The notes under the pieces are model-generated. The model searched no databases. It was not told the DNA's origin and worked only from the letters and a program-made list of their open reading frames with translations. A DNA stretch of 64,000 bases from assembly GCF_964355755.1 (NCBI RefSeq), contig NC_092673.1:19041001-19105000 (forward strand). The letters are read 5' to 3'. This DNA comes from Antedon mediterranea (taxonomy: Eukaryota > Echinodermata > Crinoidea > Comatulida > Antedonidae). The number at the start of each line of letters is the position of its first letter. Within the stretch, counting starts at the first letter, position 1. Below, one piece after another: positions 1 to 11,329 of this stretch. Position numbers and translations under genes: made by a program.

Positions 1-2
1 AT

Positions 3-2993
3 GAAAAACATGTGTATCACCAATATTTTGCCGTTGAAAACAGCCAAGAAACTACGGATAAGAGCTTTAGTGATCTCAAACAAGTTATTGATGACCTTAT
101 GACTGCTTTAGAGAAAAAAGTTCCTTTAAAGTGGATGCGTTTTCGATGTGATCTACAAGATCTAAGGAGAAAAAAACATTTTTCTTTGTGTCCAGTTAAA
201 GAGGTAAATTTAATTGGCATCATTCCTCAGTGTTTTGGTTTCAGAATAGAAATTTTTATTTTTTATTTATTTATTCAATTTTCTGCCATATACAATACAT
301 AGAAAACAAAACAATTATAAAAGGAGGAAAGGAAAGACCAAACAGGTGCTAGTTGGTCAACCCAGAACATACAGAGCACAGAAAGAAAGAGATAAATAAA
401 AAAAATAATAATACGTCCTACAATTAAAGCATCTATAAAATATTTTGGAAATAGTAGTATTTAAAAAAGTAGAAACAAAAGACTCTACCCACTATTATAT
501 ATAACTACAGTACTATATAATAATATTGATTATATTTTTGTCATATTTTCATCTTCACTGCTCTAAATCTGAATGGTAAAATAATGTTAATATGATATAA
601 TATAAAATATATAATCCTATCCATGCTGTTATGGTTTCCTATCTGAAAAAAATCATGAGTATTTTTTTATGGAATATTTGCATTGCAACACTAACAATGC
701 ATTCTGTGAGAAAAATTGCAGTTACGTTTCCCCCATCCTGAGAGTGACGTTTTCCTTCAGGTCCAAAATTATGCAGTACAAAACATTTCAGGCGGTAAAG
801 GACAAAACTAATGTTGGAAATGTATACCTACCTTTGGTTTCATATTTTTGATATTTTATTTGTATCTGAATAGTGAACAATTTTGTCTTTAGCTCAAAAT
901 GATGGCAAGTAAGAATGGTATTGCAGATGAAAAACAACAATCCTTTCTTCTTAACTTTTTGTACAATCTTGGTGAAATTGTTTACAGGCCTGACAACAAA
1001 TTATTGAAAGATAAAGCGGTGTTGGATCCGATGCAGCTGGTTGAAATTGTTACTACATTTGTGACGGTCGTTCCTCCAGAATTTCCAGTAAGTATTCTCA
1101 TGAAAATGTTAATGCAGTGTTCTGTGAGGAAATAATAGAGGTACATGTGAATTCCTATAGGTGCTATAGTATCAAAAGCAATATCTGACAGTTTCATTAG
1201 TTTAACATTGAGGGGTATATTGTATATTAAATGTAAACCATGTTATTGCATCTACAAGTCTTTATAAAGGTAAAGGTAAAGGTATTCATATTTGTCCTCA
1301 AGCTTAACTGGAAACTGAGGAAATTCGGATTAGGCCCTCCACGGACCCACGGCAGCCAGCAGTGCAGCGCCTACCAGATTAGTACACCGGGAGACGATCC
1401 CCTACTCTTTTCGAATAGTGTACCAAGTTCTTTAACGTGCACCAAGTTCTTTAATGTGCATCCTTTCAGATTCTAAATTGTTTGATAACTTAATAAACAC
1501 AACATTCTAAGTATGGCTAATTGGTGGTGTTTTTTAGCCGGCCATGTATATCGATGCATTTGATAAACTTGACAAAGGCATACTGGAAGAAAAGTTGTTG
1601 CGAAAATTATGGAAAAAGCGTGAAGTTGATGACGGAAAGAATTTTGAGTTTCTTGTAGCACTGATGATTCAATTAGGTTTTATTTGTGAAAGGAAGACAA
1701 CCAGCAGCCAAGATGTGGAAAGTACATCTACAGTAGGTTTTGTTCAGTTATCTTTTCTAACAAAAATTGTTTTGGTATTATACATAATTGGTGAAATTTT
1801 ACAAAAATTTCAAAATATTTGTAAGGTTATGACATATTTTGGTTAAACATCCTGCTGAAAGATGTTTTTATCATATACAGGAAATGATCTTTACTTATTA
1901 AAAGAAATCTAAATGGGATTTTATAAATCAACAATTTCAGGAATCTGTTGGAAAGCGATCATTCTTTGTGCCACTACGCCTTGCTTTCAAGACATCAAGT
2001 GAAGTGAAACCAGTGCCTGATGATCCACAATCTATCAGTATCTACTACGACTTTAAGGGATATCTGCCAGATGTATTGTTTCCATATATGATTATTGATT
2101 TCCTCAACAAATTTCAAAAGAAAGGTGTTACCCAATACTCTTGTATAACCATGCTGAACTTTACTTCGATCAAGATCATAATGTGACCTTATCTCTTGTG
2201 AAATTTGTGACTATGGAGGATGAAAGAAAGTTCTTGTTAAAGGTACTGTATCATATAATTTGTTGTGAATAAATCATAATTTAATCTAAGCATAAACTCA
2301 AATTCAAATATCAAAACATCACTTTTTCAGGTGACTATTAAAAGAACTCCTGTTGGTAATGAGGAAACAAGTAATGATGAACCCTCTTCTGAAGCATGTC
2401 AAGAGGTTTGTTATCATTTCATATATGCAAGGGCGGATCTAAATTTTCAAGGTGCCTTTTTTCAGAGGTTCAATATTTTAATCGTGTGACATATGTGGCA
2501 AATTCCATTTACCATGTCTCCGACCTTTAAGAGGGAGTGTGGCCTAAAATGGTTCAAATACTTAGGCTCGAAAGTGCCCTTTTCTTCTGGGAGGTAAACA
2601 TTTGAGGCACGTAACATTTTGATAGTGATAATTCAGATTTGTATTTTAGATAGTTATTCTATTTCTTATTGGTTTAATTATCATCTCTTTTATTGTATTG
2701 TACATTTTAAGAATTGTGTGCTGCTTATTCAAAAGTTGCTACATTGTGTGTTTTTATTGTCATATTGTATTTGTAGGTTTTGTTAACAATTCAGAAGTCA
2801 TTTGAACCTTCTAAAGATGGTGGTAGAAGAGGCATTCAATATGAGAGATGCATACTGTGTGGTGTATGTAGTGATACATCAGAAAAGAAGCACATTCAAA
2901 ATCTTGATGACTTCCAATACGAGAAGTTGACATGCACCAAAACTGACAAGTCTGTTTCGATGGATGTTACACGTTACCAGCGGCTATTTGGAG
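3..2993 (+). CDS. COR-domain part of a ROCO-like protein (exons 3-203, 893-1087, 1538-1732, 1941-2242, 2331-2405, 2777-2993)
   Basis: Six exons join in frame with GT/AG junctions, all phase 0 until the last, which exits in phase 1; the first exon is open to the left window edge, so the 5' part is outside. Residues resembling the COR (C-terminal of Roc) domain run in order: the PLKWMRF block at about 115-135, FLYNLGEIVYRPDN with the following VLDPMQLVEIV (exon 2), the LDKGILEEKLLRKLWKK block and LMIQLGFICE (exon 3), and FFVPLRL with YYDFKGYLPDVLFPYMI (exon 4). COR domains couple Roc GTPases to signalling or death-fold modules; no Roc or LRR part is visible, so calling it ROCO is inference from COR. 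Exon 6 has four spaced Cys (CILCGVC and a later TCTK). Exon 4 needs a frame change near 2129-2140 to stay open. The same gene continues into the death-fold exons below. Confidence 0.75.
1258..1470. repeat. Interspersed repeat fragment in COR intron 2
   Basis: A GC-richer block in an AT-rich intron starts with a short GGTAAA tandem and carries ACCGGGAGACGATCCCCTAC and the doubled phrase ACCAAGTTCTTTAACGTGCA. Its composition is unlike its surroundings and it looks like a SINE-type fragment; the family was not identified. Confidence 0.4.
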
Positions 2994-3094
2994 GTAAGAG
3001 TAATATAGATACAAGTTTATTTTCATTTATTTATTTGACCAAAAAAACAATAAACTGAATGACCAATATGATTATTATGTATAATGTAATTACT

Positions 3095-4155
3095 ATCAGA
3101 ATCATTATTGATAATCTATACATTGTTACAACATGCTGCTATTAGCTGTGATATCTTCATTCCTCTTATCAGTAGTAGTACTATCAGAATCATTATTGAT
3201 AATATACATTGTTACAACATGCTGCTGTTAGCTGTGATATCTTCATTCCTCTTACCAGTAGTAGTACTATCAGAATCATTATTGATAATCTATACATTGT
3301 TACAACATGCTGCTATTAGCTGTGTTATCTTCATTCCTCTTACCAGTAGTAGTACTATCAGAATCATTATTGATAATCTATACATTGTTACAACATGCTG
3401 CTGTTAGCTGTGATATCTTCATTCCTCTTACCAGTAGTAGTACTATCAGAATCATTATTGATAATCTATACATTGTTACAACATGCTGCTATTAGCTGTG
3501 ATATCTTCATTTCTCTTACCAGTAGTAGTACTATCAGAATCATTATTGATAATCTATACATTGTTACAACATGCTGCTATTAGCTGTGATATCTTCATTC
3601 ATCTTACCAGTAGTAGTACTATCAGAATCATTATTGATAATCTATACATTGTTACAACATGCTGCTATTAGCTGTGATATCTTCATTCCTCTAATACCAG
3701 TAGTAGTACTATCAGAATCATTATTGATAATCTATACATTGTTACAACATGCTGCTAGTAGCTGTGATATCTTCATTCCTCTTACCAGTAGTAGTACTAT
3801 CAGAATCATTATTGATAATCTATACATTGTTACAACATGCTGCTATTAGCTGTGATATCTTCATTCCTCTTAGTAGTAGTAGTACTATCAGAATCATTAT
3901 TGATAATCTATACATTGTTACAACATGCTGCTATTAGCTGTGATATCTTCATTCCTCTTACCAGTAGTAGTAGTACTATCAGAATCATTATTGATAATCT
4001 ATACATTGTTACAACATGCTGCTATTAGCTGTGATATCTTCATTCCTCTTTCCAGTAGTAGTACTATCAGAATCATTATTAATAATCTATACATTGTTAC
4101 AACATGCTGCTATTAGCTGTGATATCTTCATTCCTCTTACCAGTAGTAGTTCTAG
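3095..4155. repeat. 88 bp intronic minisatellite, about 12 copies
   Basis: A unit of 88 bp containing ATTGATAATCTATACATTG, ACATGCTGCTATTAGCTGTG and CCAGTAGTAGTACTATCAG is repeated from about 3095 to 4155 with few substitutions and GTA-count variation. It sits in the intron between the last COR exon and the death-fold exons. The overlapping ~62-residue reading frames there are only translations of the unit. From 4155 to 4481 I see nothing but intron. Confidence 0.9.
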
Positions 4156-4481
4156 TAGAATCACATGATGTAATCACACCCCACTAAAAAAAGTACAAAT
4201 GATCAATGTTATTATAGGATAATATCCTGTTGAAGTCTAAAATCTGTACTCTACACTCTTTAATATAATTGAGACAATCCCCAAATCATTTCCTTTTGTT
4301 ATGTTCTGTAGCAATAATGTCACTCGGCAGTGACAATACCTGCTAAATGTGGTGTTCACAAAAGTAAATTGTTGCCTATATAACAACAGTTACACTTGTG
4401 ATAACATGCTCTGTCATAGCTTGCATCCTAGCATATAGTATTGAATGAATTATTGTTTTATCATTATTTCATTTGTTACAG

Positions 4482-5206
4482 CTGATGATGTTGGGACATC
4501 TGGTTCAAATCAAGGTATGTTAAATTTACAATAAATAATATTTGGATAATACTATTACTCTACTAATTTCCTTAAGAAGAACTCCCTCTCACCATTTTTA
4601 GAGAGAATCATTATTTTAAACTTTTTTGTGTGTACTTTTGATGGTATCATACTCATTTTTCCATTCCAGAAATCTCAGAGAATGAATTCCGGCAACTGTT
4701 AACTGATACAGCAGCATGGTTTGATGGACTTGGATATCTCAAAATATTGAAAGTTTTATACAAAGACCATCTTTCAAAATCGAATGTAGAGGTGGAAAGA
4801 GCTAGAAGTGTTTGGGATCTGCTACAGGATTTAAGAGCCTCAGGAAGTTTGAGTCCATCAAACCTTACTATTCTATATGACACAATAACAGTAACCAAGC
4901 AATTTGGCTTCCAGTCAAACGTTGAGAATCAACCTCCAGAAAATATTAAGGAGCATGTAGTATCAATGTTGACACCTTTCAGACAGAAGGTTTATCAACT
5001 GGGAGTAGAACTTAAAGAGGATGAAGTATCAACACTTGCCAGGTTATTTAACAATATATTGGTAAAGACATATCAAGACAGCTGGAGTATGATAATGGAC
5101 TTTGAACATAGAGGGATCATTGATAAGGATTTCACAAAGATGGTTGAGTTTCTTAAAGTTTTAGAACAAAATGGAATGACAAAAGCTAGGAAGATTTTCA
5201 TTGATG
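4482..5206 (+). CDS. Tandem death-effector-like domain exons (4482-4514, 4670-5206)
   Basis: A 33 bp exon (ADDVGTSGSNQ) and a 537 bp exon, both phase 1-1, follow the COR exons in frame. The large exon encodes 179 residues with two helical modules. Module 1 runs roughly residues 5-80 and has the DED-like order WFDGLGYLKILKVLY, VWDLLQDL, then GSLSPSNLTILYDTI. Module 2 runs roughly 98-178 and has PFRQKVYQLGVELKEDEVSTL, FEHRGIIDKDF and VEFLKVLEQNG. DEDs assemble homotypic complexes with caspases or adaptors. The fold class (DED rather than CARD or pyrin) is my judgement from the pattern. Phase 1-1 symmetry fits insertion of the module into a COR gene by exon shuffling. The donor after 5206 reads GATG/gttggt; an unspliced read-through would stop at 5277. 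Confidence 0.7.
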
Positions 5207-5904
5207 GTTGGTTGGTTTATTTGTTTTTAGTTCATCATCATGGTTCATTGTTAAAACATATTCAGTACATACTGTAGTACACTTCAATCTGTAATTAATT
5301 AAACATTTTAGGATTCAAATTATTATGTCCCTGTCTGTCTGCTATTATAGTTGATTAAGGATATCAACCAACATTCGGTTAAATGGCAATTCAGCTGAAT
5401 TGAATAACAAGTTAGTAAAATAACAATAATATGCTCAATGAGTCCAATGGAAAATGAGCTGAAATGAAAAGTATGTTTGTTTTCCATGATATTATCCCTA
5501 TAAATCAGATTGACCCAAACCTTTGGAACATAATAATAATCTGCATTTTAAAATTGCGAATGACTCATATTCCTGTAAGGCTCAGCATACCATTTGAGGG
5601 TCAAAGTACCGACTCTGAGGCTGATTCAGACCTTTACTATTGCAAGAGGATCATTAAGTTGTATAAGAAAGCCACAGGCTGAGAGCGAACCCATCACCAC
5701 CTCAGTGCCAATTTATGCAGCCGGACACCAGTTTATTTACATTTCCTAATTAAGAGTTTGTTTCAATGACAATTAGCTTACTGAAACACTTCTTTTAATC
5801 ATCATCCATCCTAGGTGGATTGAAAAATCCAGAAGTCATCCAGTAGTCATATTCTACATAATTATATGTATTCTAAATAAGTATATATATGTCTTCTGGT
5901 ACAG
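5207..5904. other. Intron, no supported exon
   Basis: AT-rich intron. An open stretch at 5557-5682 has some non-repetitive sequence (SEADSDLYYCKRIIKLYKK) but I could not give it two splice sites in the gene's phase. Confidence 0.4.
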
Positions 5905-6120
5905 GCATGTCTTTTGGTACTGGCACATCTGGATCTTCTGGTGCAGGTGTGTCGTCTGGTGCAGGTGTGTCTTCTGGTGCAGACGCATCTTCTGGTGCAG
6001 GTGTGTCTTCTGGTGCAGACGCATCTTCTGGTGCAGGTGTGTCTTCTGGTGCAGGTGCATCTTCTGGTGCAGGTGTGTCTTCTGATGCAGTTGTGCCGTC
6101 AGGTGCAGGTGTGTCTTCAG
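5905..6120 (+). CDS. Linker exon of hexapeptide (Ser-Ser-Gly-Ala-Gly-Val) repeats
   Basis: A tandem 18 bp minisatellite translates as about ten copies of a Ser/Gly/Ala/Val hexapeptide with T, D and P variants. Taking the acceptor at 5904 (ACAG/GC) and the donor after 6120 (TCAG/GTGAAT) gives a 216 bp phase 1-1 exon that fits between the DED exon and the acidic exon. The stretch is probably a flexible linker between the death-fold modules and the membrane anchor. Every unit contains CAG/GTGTG, so other splice choices are possible. The exon could instead be intronic repeat that happens to be open. Confidence 0.5.
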
Positions 6121-6542
6121 GTGAATATCAAGGCATTAGAACAAGGCTTTATTACCTTTCAATGTTAAGTGAATGTAGTTGTTTATGCAGTTAAAATCTG
6201 TATTTATTAGGCAACCTTAAAATAACTTGAGTTTAAGTTTTTCTTTGACTTTCTCCAAATCTATTCCGTTCATTTCTTTTTTAGGTAGACCTGTGAAGCA
6301 AAACATTATACATTAATCCTGTTTGTTGCTTAAACATTCGTTCCACTCTGTGGTTCAAAAACTTTTATTTATTAAATATTTCACTGTTATTTAACAGTTT
6401 ATGTTAATTTTTAATAGTCAGTAGTTATCGTTTAGCATACATTGTATAATAAGCATACTTAAAATAACATCTTGTAGCTAGTTGTACTAATAATAAATGT
6501 AATGTAATGATTTTACAACATTCCAAAAACTTTTTTCTACAG

Positions 6543-6581
6543 ATGGGGAAGATGAAGATGAATCACTCATCAACCAAACAG
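6543..6581 (+). CDS. Acidic 13-residue exon
   Basis: A 39 bp phase 1-1 exon (acceptor TCTACAG at 6542, donor GTATGA after 6581) encodes DGEDEDESLINQT. It can splice in frame either to the transmembrane exon at 8238 or to the small exon at 7411, so it is the branch point between two predicted C-termini. Confidence 0.5.
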
Positions 6582-6900
6582 GTATGATCCATCTGTAACC
6601 TTTTTTCTGTTAAGAACATGTGTATAGATACTTGTTTTATTTATCTTGTTTTTAATGACTTGATGAAAACTATTGTTAAATGTCATTGTGACCTTATGTG
6701 TATTAGTGTATTAATCGGCAATTTGAGATTAGTATAGTAGTTGTTTTTTATATAGATAAATGTTGTATCATTCATTGTAAATTTAATATCATTATATAGT
6801 ATTATTTGTATGTACAAAGGCCAGCAGAGTTTCCCTGCTAGATAATAACATTTTTAATGAATTGAAATATCCGTGCCTTTTGATTAAAACAACAAATTAA

Positions 6901-7317
6901 TACTGTATACTGTACATACCATTCAAACTATATATTTTTTATTTACTCAAGGCTTTGGTACACATTTTAACATAATATTAAAATGGTTTATGTTTAGCAT
7001 TTAAACATTTATTTACTTTCAATAACATAGTAACAAAAGAAAAGGAGATAAATAATATGACAAAGTAACATTGAAGGAGGACTTGTGTTGAGCAAGCTTG
7101 AAACATAAAATAAAGTGACTGTGTTCATACTTTGTTAACCTAAATAGTGCATACTATTACACACCATGTGACCCACAATAGTCCAATCAAATGACAGGAA
7201 TTATTTAGGTGTTATATAACACTGTATACTGTACTGTACACATTCAAACTATATATTTTTTATTTAATCAAGGCTTTGATCCACATTTTAACATAATATT
7301 AAAATGGTTTATGTTTA
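6901..7317. repeat. Direct duplication of about 95 bp (6901-6996 and 7221-7317)
   Basis: Both copies contain CATTCAAACTATATATTTTT and ACATAATATTAAAATGGTTT with a few substitutions. They lie 320 bp apart in the intron before the CaaX exons. Confidence 0.8.
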
Positions 7318-7410
7318 ACTGTGTTTATACTTTGGGGTTAGAGTGTTTAATTGTTTAATTATTTCTCACTATATCATTTTCTTAATGAGCTTGTTTTGTT
7401 GTTATTTCAG

Positions 7411-7985
7411 GTACGCATCATGGCAGGTAAGTATTTTCCACATATGTATTGTTATTTGATAAAATTAAAATATATTTTGTTAATAAATGGGCACTTTTTC
7501 ATTTCATTTATTTTGCCACATAAAATTTACAACAATAAAATTACAAAAAACAAAATAAAAAAGATAAAAGAAATTACTCCGGTCATCGGCGACACGTACG
7601 AACAATTGTAGAAATAATTTATCCCTACTATGATATGATATTATAAATAACATTTTCAGAGATAATCTGTTTGATGTATTTGTTAAGTTTCCAATATCAT
7701 CGCCTTGAACTGTTACCATGTAAATTTCCTGTGAAGAATGAAATAAAGTTTATCTGTATCTGTACTCTCCGCCTCTCCACAAAGGCCAGCAAGATTACCA
7801 AAAGCGTCTTGTGGCTCTCCGCATCATTGTTAAAAGTTCAACTACAATCATTTGAAAGATCAGGTTGAAAGAAACAACAATTTTAATGTTAATACTTGAT
7901 TAGAATTTTAATTATTTAATTGTACTTTTTTAATTCTAGTCGAAAGCAAAAGAAACGTAGCAAATGTGGTTGCAAGTTGTTATAA
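7411..7985 (+). CDS. Alternative C-terminus with polybasic CaaX tail (exons 7411-7426, 7940-7985)
   Basis: A 16 bp exon (acceptor TTATTTCAG, donor GTAAGT) followed by an exon starting at 7940 (acceptor TTCTAG) continues the phase-1 frame of the acidic exon. It reads GTHHG, then SRKQKKRSKCGCKLL, then TAA at 7983. The end resembles Ras/Rho hypervariable tails: a run of Lys/Arg, an upstream Cys, then Cys-Lys-Leu-Leu, a CaaL-type geranylgeranylation signal. An AATAAA lies at 8158-8163, about 170 bp after the stop, so this could be a true terminal exon. This is splice inference only; a 16 bp exon is unusual. Confidence 0.4.
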
Positions 7986-8237
7986 GGTATAGTATTTAAC
8001 TTGTGTATATAACAGTTTAAAAAATTGAATTTGTTTCTAAAGTCATGCACTGTTTTTCTATAAAAAAAACTACTGTAGTTTCAAAATGTAAGAAATCCTT
8101 TGTTTTCCTATAAAATGCTTTTTTTTGTAGATTAAATTATGTAAATTACAGAACTTTAATAAACAAAAATATAGAAAGCTCTCAAGAATATTTCTAAAAA
8201 GATGAAGATTTATGAAATATTTTCACTTTGATTACAG

Positions 8238-8443
8238 CTCACTGGTGGATAGTTACTATAACATGGTTTATTCTATTGGCAACCTTTGTCATCTTAATTA
8301 TTATATATGACGGCTTAGCAGCAAGAATTGGCAATGGTATTGGATTGTTTGTAACTGTTGGTGGCTGTATAAGAATTTCACCAAGTCTCGTACTTGGTCA
8401 ACATACACAACAAAAGACAGAAAGAATGTACACTATCAAGTAG
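8238..8443 (+). CDS. Alternative terminal exon encoding a transmembrane anchor
   Basis: The acceptor GATTACAG at 8230-8237 opens a phase-1 exon that joins directly to the acidic exon (6581) and reads AHWWIVTITWFILLATFVILIIIY, a strongly hydrophobic helix of about 22 residues. A weaker hydrophobic Gly-rich stretch (NGIGLFVTVGGCIRI) and a polar tail follow, ending at TAG 8441-8443. It would anchor the COR-DED protein in a membrane. Read from either of the 7940-7985 exon's other frames it would be out of phase, so the two C-termini look mutually exclusive. Confidence 0.55.
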
Positions 8444-8734
8444 TTTCCCGGTGAGAACAATTATAGATCACAAGGAAGATACTGTTAACAGCCCGTATGT
8501 AGAATATGAAAGATAGATGTGAAATGAAAAATATGTGAAAATATAATGGGAGTTTTGCCACAATGTAATGAATGACTAAAGGGAGTTAACTAGAAAGATA
8601 CTCCGAGAGTGCATACCTCCGCCTACTGTGAAATTCTCCTACATAAGATTTCTCCGGTAAAAAAGAAATATATATATATATTTGTGTGTGTCTTAATGCT
8701 GTTTGTGATTTAGGCTAATTTCACTACAAGCATG
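8444..8734. other. 3' flank of the COR-DED gene
   Basis: No gene is seen. There is a short TA microsatellite at about 8668-8681 and no AATAAA close behind the transmembrane exon stop; its poly(A) site is not obvious. Confidence 0.4.
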
Positions 8735-10395
8735 TGTATGCGAGTTTGGTGTAATGGTTATGTAACAAGCCTTTCAATTAACAATAGCTTCAGTTGACTA
8801 ACAATAGAACAGCAACGCGAAAATCAAACGAGTGAATTTGAAAAGAAATAGGTTTTTTAAACTACTCGCATTAAACAACGTGCACATTAAATCGAATTAT
8901 GTTTTAAATTTACAAATCAGAAATTATAACTCTTGCCTCTTGTACAAAAATGAAGTTTTTTGGAAAAGTAGTTCTCAAGAAAATGCAATTTTAGTTTATT
9001 TGTTACTTTAAGACTGCTCGCCGGCTTTTGGAAAATTCTGTCCTATCTTTTAACACTAGCAGGTCTGAATAGTATACTAAAAAAGTGGTCCAGAATTGGG
9101 ACCATGGTCCCAAATGGTCCCAAAATTGAATGGAATGGTCCTTGACCACATATCTATCCGTAAATTCATTTTGGTAAAGATCTTGTAATTAATTTTTGAG
9201 TAATCCTGCTAACAAACAAACAAAGAAACAAATGAAAGCACTCAGAAACTGAGTGAAGTACTTGGCAAAATATATCCACTGACTGGGAGCATGTTGAAAG
9301 ATACAATTTTTGCTTTAGGTATTATCTTTACATGGTTAAAATACTGATAAGGTTAATAATTTGTTTAAAGACGTATTGTCCCTTTGTCAAATTCCAAAAA
9401 AATAAAAATAAAAAGATTTCGAAAAAAAGTGGGTAATTTTGAACTATCATAATAGTTATTAACTTTCACCAAAAATTAGTCGGAAAAAAAAATCATTTAA
9501 CTGAAATACAGACGTTTTTTGGTTCAAAAAATAACTTTGACTTCCAGTCAAAGTTTTTGATCAAAACATATCTCATAATGCAATGCGATTGTTTGGCTAC
9601 TCTGTATGCATAATCATAAAACTTCCTCGCGGTCTGTGTGAAAACGCCTTCTTAACTGTTACAAGGTGTAAACAATCCTAATTAACATCATGCATAATGT
9701 ATACTCATGGTTTGAAATCATTGTTTACTTTCGCTCGCGACTATTTTCCAGACGAAATGTAATAAAATTAATTTAGCTGTTAATTACGTAAAATTGTTGT
9801 TTTTGGCTTGAATTTTCGACTTAAAGTGAATAACTTTATTATTACTTTGATGTGGCCAATTAAAATTTAGTATATTTTGACCTTCATTTTTTTGTGTTTC
9901 AAGGGACAATACATCTTTAAATAATTTTTAATGCAAACAATTCCGGCATTGCAACAATGACCTTTCTAAAATCAAGTTTGACCAGAATAATGGTCGAGGA
10001 GTGTCTTGAAGCTGTACCGATTTGCGGCGCCTCTGCCTTAACCCATTTAGTAATATATCAATTTACCTGAAAATCAATAAGCATGTTCTGTAAGTATATA
10101 CCTGATGAAATAAGGAAGGACACACGCTGGTGCTAACAAAACTACTTATCAACTTACAATAGTTTAATTTGAATAACAATAGAACAGCAACGCCAAAAAC
10201 AAACGGGTGAATTTGAAAAGAAATAAGTATAAAAAAGCTGGTACACTGAATCAACTTTTGTTTTAAAATTAAAAATCACAATTTATAACTCTTGTTCTCG
10301 AGAAAATGCAATTTCAGTACACTTGTTACTTTAAGACTGCTCGCCGGCTTTTGAAAATTGTCTCCTATCTTTTAACACTAGCCGGTCTGAAAATA
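8735..10395. repeat. Direct duplication, copies about 8735-9080 and 10085-10395
   Basis: Both copies share AACAATAGAACAGCAACG, GTGAATTTGAAAAGAAATA, AGACTGCTCGCCGGCTTTTG and TCCTATCTTTTAACACTAGC in the same order and orientation. The MITE at 9369-9916 lies between them. The pair may be two copies of one repeat family or the direct ends of a larger element. Confidence 0.75.
9369..9916. mobile_element. TTAA-flanked MITE (548 bp)
   Basis: Terminal inverted repeats AGACGTATTGTCCCTT (left) and AAGGGACAATACATCT (right) are each flanked by TTAA (9365-9368, 9917-9920). TTAA target duplication is used by Kolobok and piggyBac-type transposases. There is no coding capacity. A degenerate relative lies at 26951-27187. 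Confidence 0.8.
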
Positions 10396-10439
10396 ATATC
10401 ATTTTTGTTATTTGTGAAGTTATTAATAAACCAATTTTG

Positions 10440-10700
10440 TTGATTTTCAATAGGCATGGTCTGACTATATATACCTATCTACACCCAAAAATTCAGAACG
10501 ATAACTTGAAAACTGTAGGCGCTATCGTGCTAACAAACAAACAAACAAACAAACATACAAACATACAAACATACAAACATACATACAAACAAAGTGAATA
10601 CTATACTTGGCAAAATTCTTTTTTGCCAAGTAACAAACAGACAGACAAACAAACCCACGCGATTGATTACATATACCTCCTTGGCGGAGGTAAATTAAAT
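10440..10700. repeat. Interspersed repeat with AAAC/ATAC microsatellites
   Basis: The block holds GCGCTATCGTGCTAACAAAC, then AAAC and ATAC runs, a hairpin CTTGGCAAAATTCTTTTTTGCCAAG, and a final palindrome ACCTCCTTGGCGGAGGT. It looks like the 3' end of a SINE or non-LTR family. 10700-11130 holds no visible gene. Confidence 0.5.
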
Positions 10701-11130
10701 ATTGCCATCAAAATGTCAAAACTTTATAAGTTATTAAAGGATCAAATAAAAAGAAATCATTAAATGAAATTAAGTGAGTAATGCAAGGCCAGAATTATGT
10801 ATGTAAATATTATCTCTTGTTTAATATTTAGTTTTATTAAGCTTGACATGTCGTAGTGGTTATATTGAAAACCAATTCTCTTATTACATTACATTACCTA
10901 CATCAGTTACATAATTAACATACACATTCTGATTGGTAGGATATGGGAAAAACTTTTTTTTCAAATATTGATAAGTAGTTAGATGGTCAATTAGAGATGT
11001 CCTTACAGTCTTATTGTTTTTTCAAAGTGCATATTGTAGCTATAAACATGTTAAAGTAAAATAATAATTCGATAAATAAAGAAAATTCAAATTAATAAGG
11101 GGACAGGGTATGAAGGCAGCTAATATGTGT

Positions 11131-11210
11131 TTGATGGTGATATAATGATACTGATGATAATAATGTTGTTTGATGGTGATATAATGATACTGATGATAAT
11201 AATGTTGTTA
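11131..11210. repeat. 40 bp unit in two tandem copies
   Basis: Two near-perfect adjacent copies of a unit containing TTGATGGTGATATAATGATA. Confidence 0.8.
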
Positions 11211-11329
11211 TTTGTTTTGTATTAATAACTACAGTAGTTATGATTAATTATGCTAAATTGTATTTTAAATCAAGAAATCATGTAATAATTAGACCATGAC
11301 AATCTAAATGTTTTGTAACCAAGACAATA

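Noticed and set aside
3108-4116. Series of overlapping open frames of about 62 residues
   Set aside because: They repeat every 88 bp with the intronic minisatellite.
5464-5682. 72-residue open frame between the DED and linker exons
   Set aside because: No splice pair fits the gene's phase and no family resemblance; treated as intron.
8735-8770. tRNA-like A-box (TGGTGTAATGGTTATG)
   Set aside because: No B box or cloverleaf follows; probably a repeat fragment.
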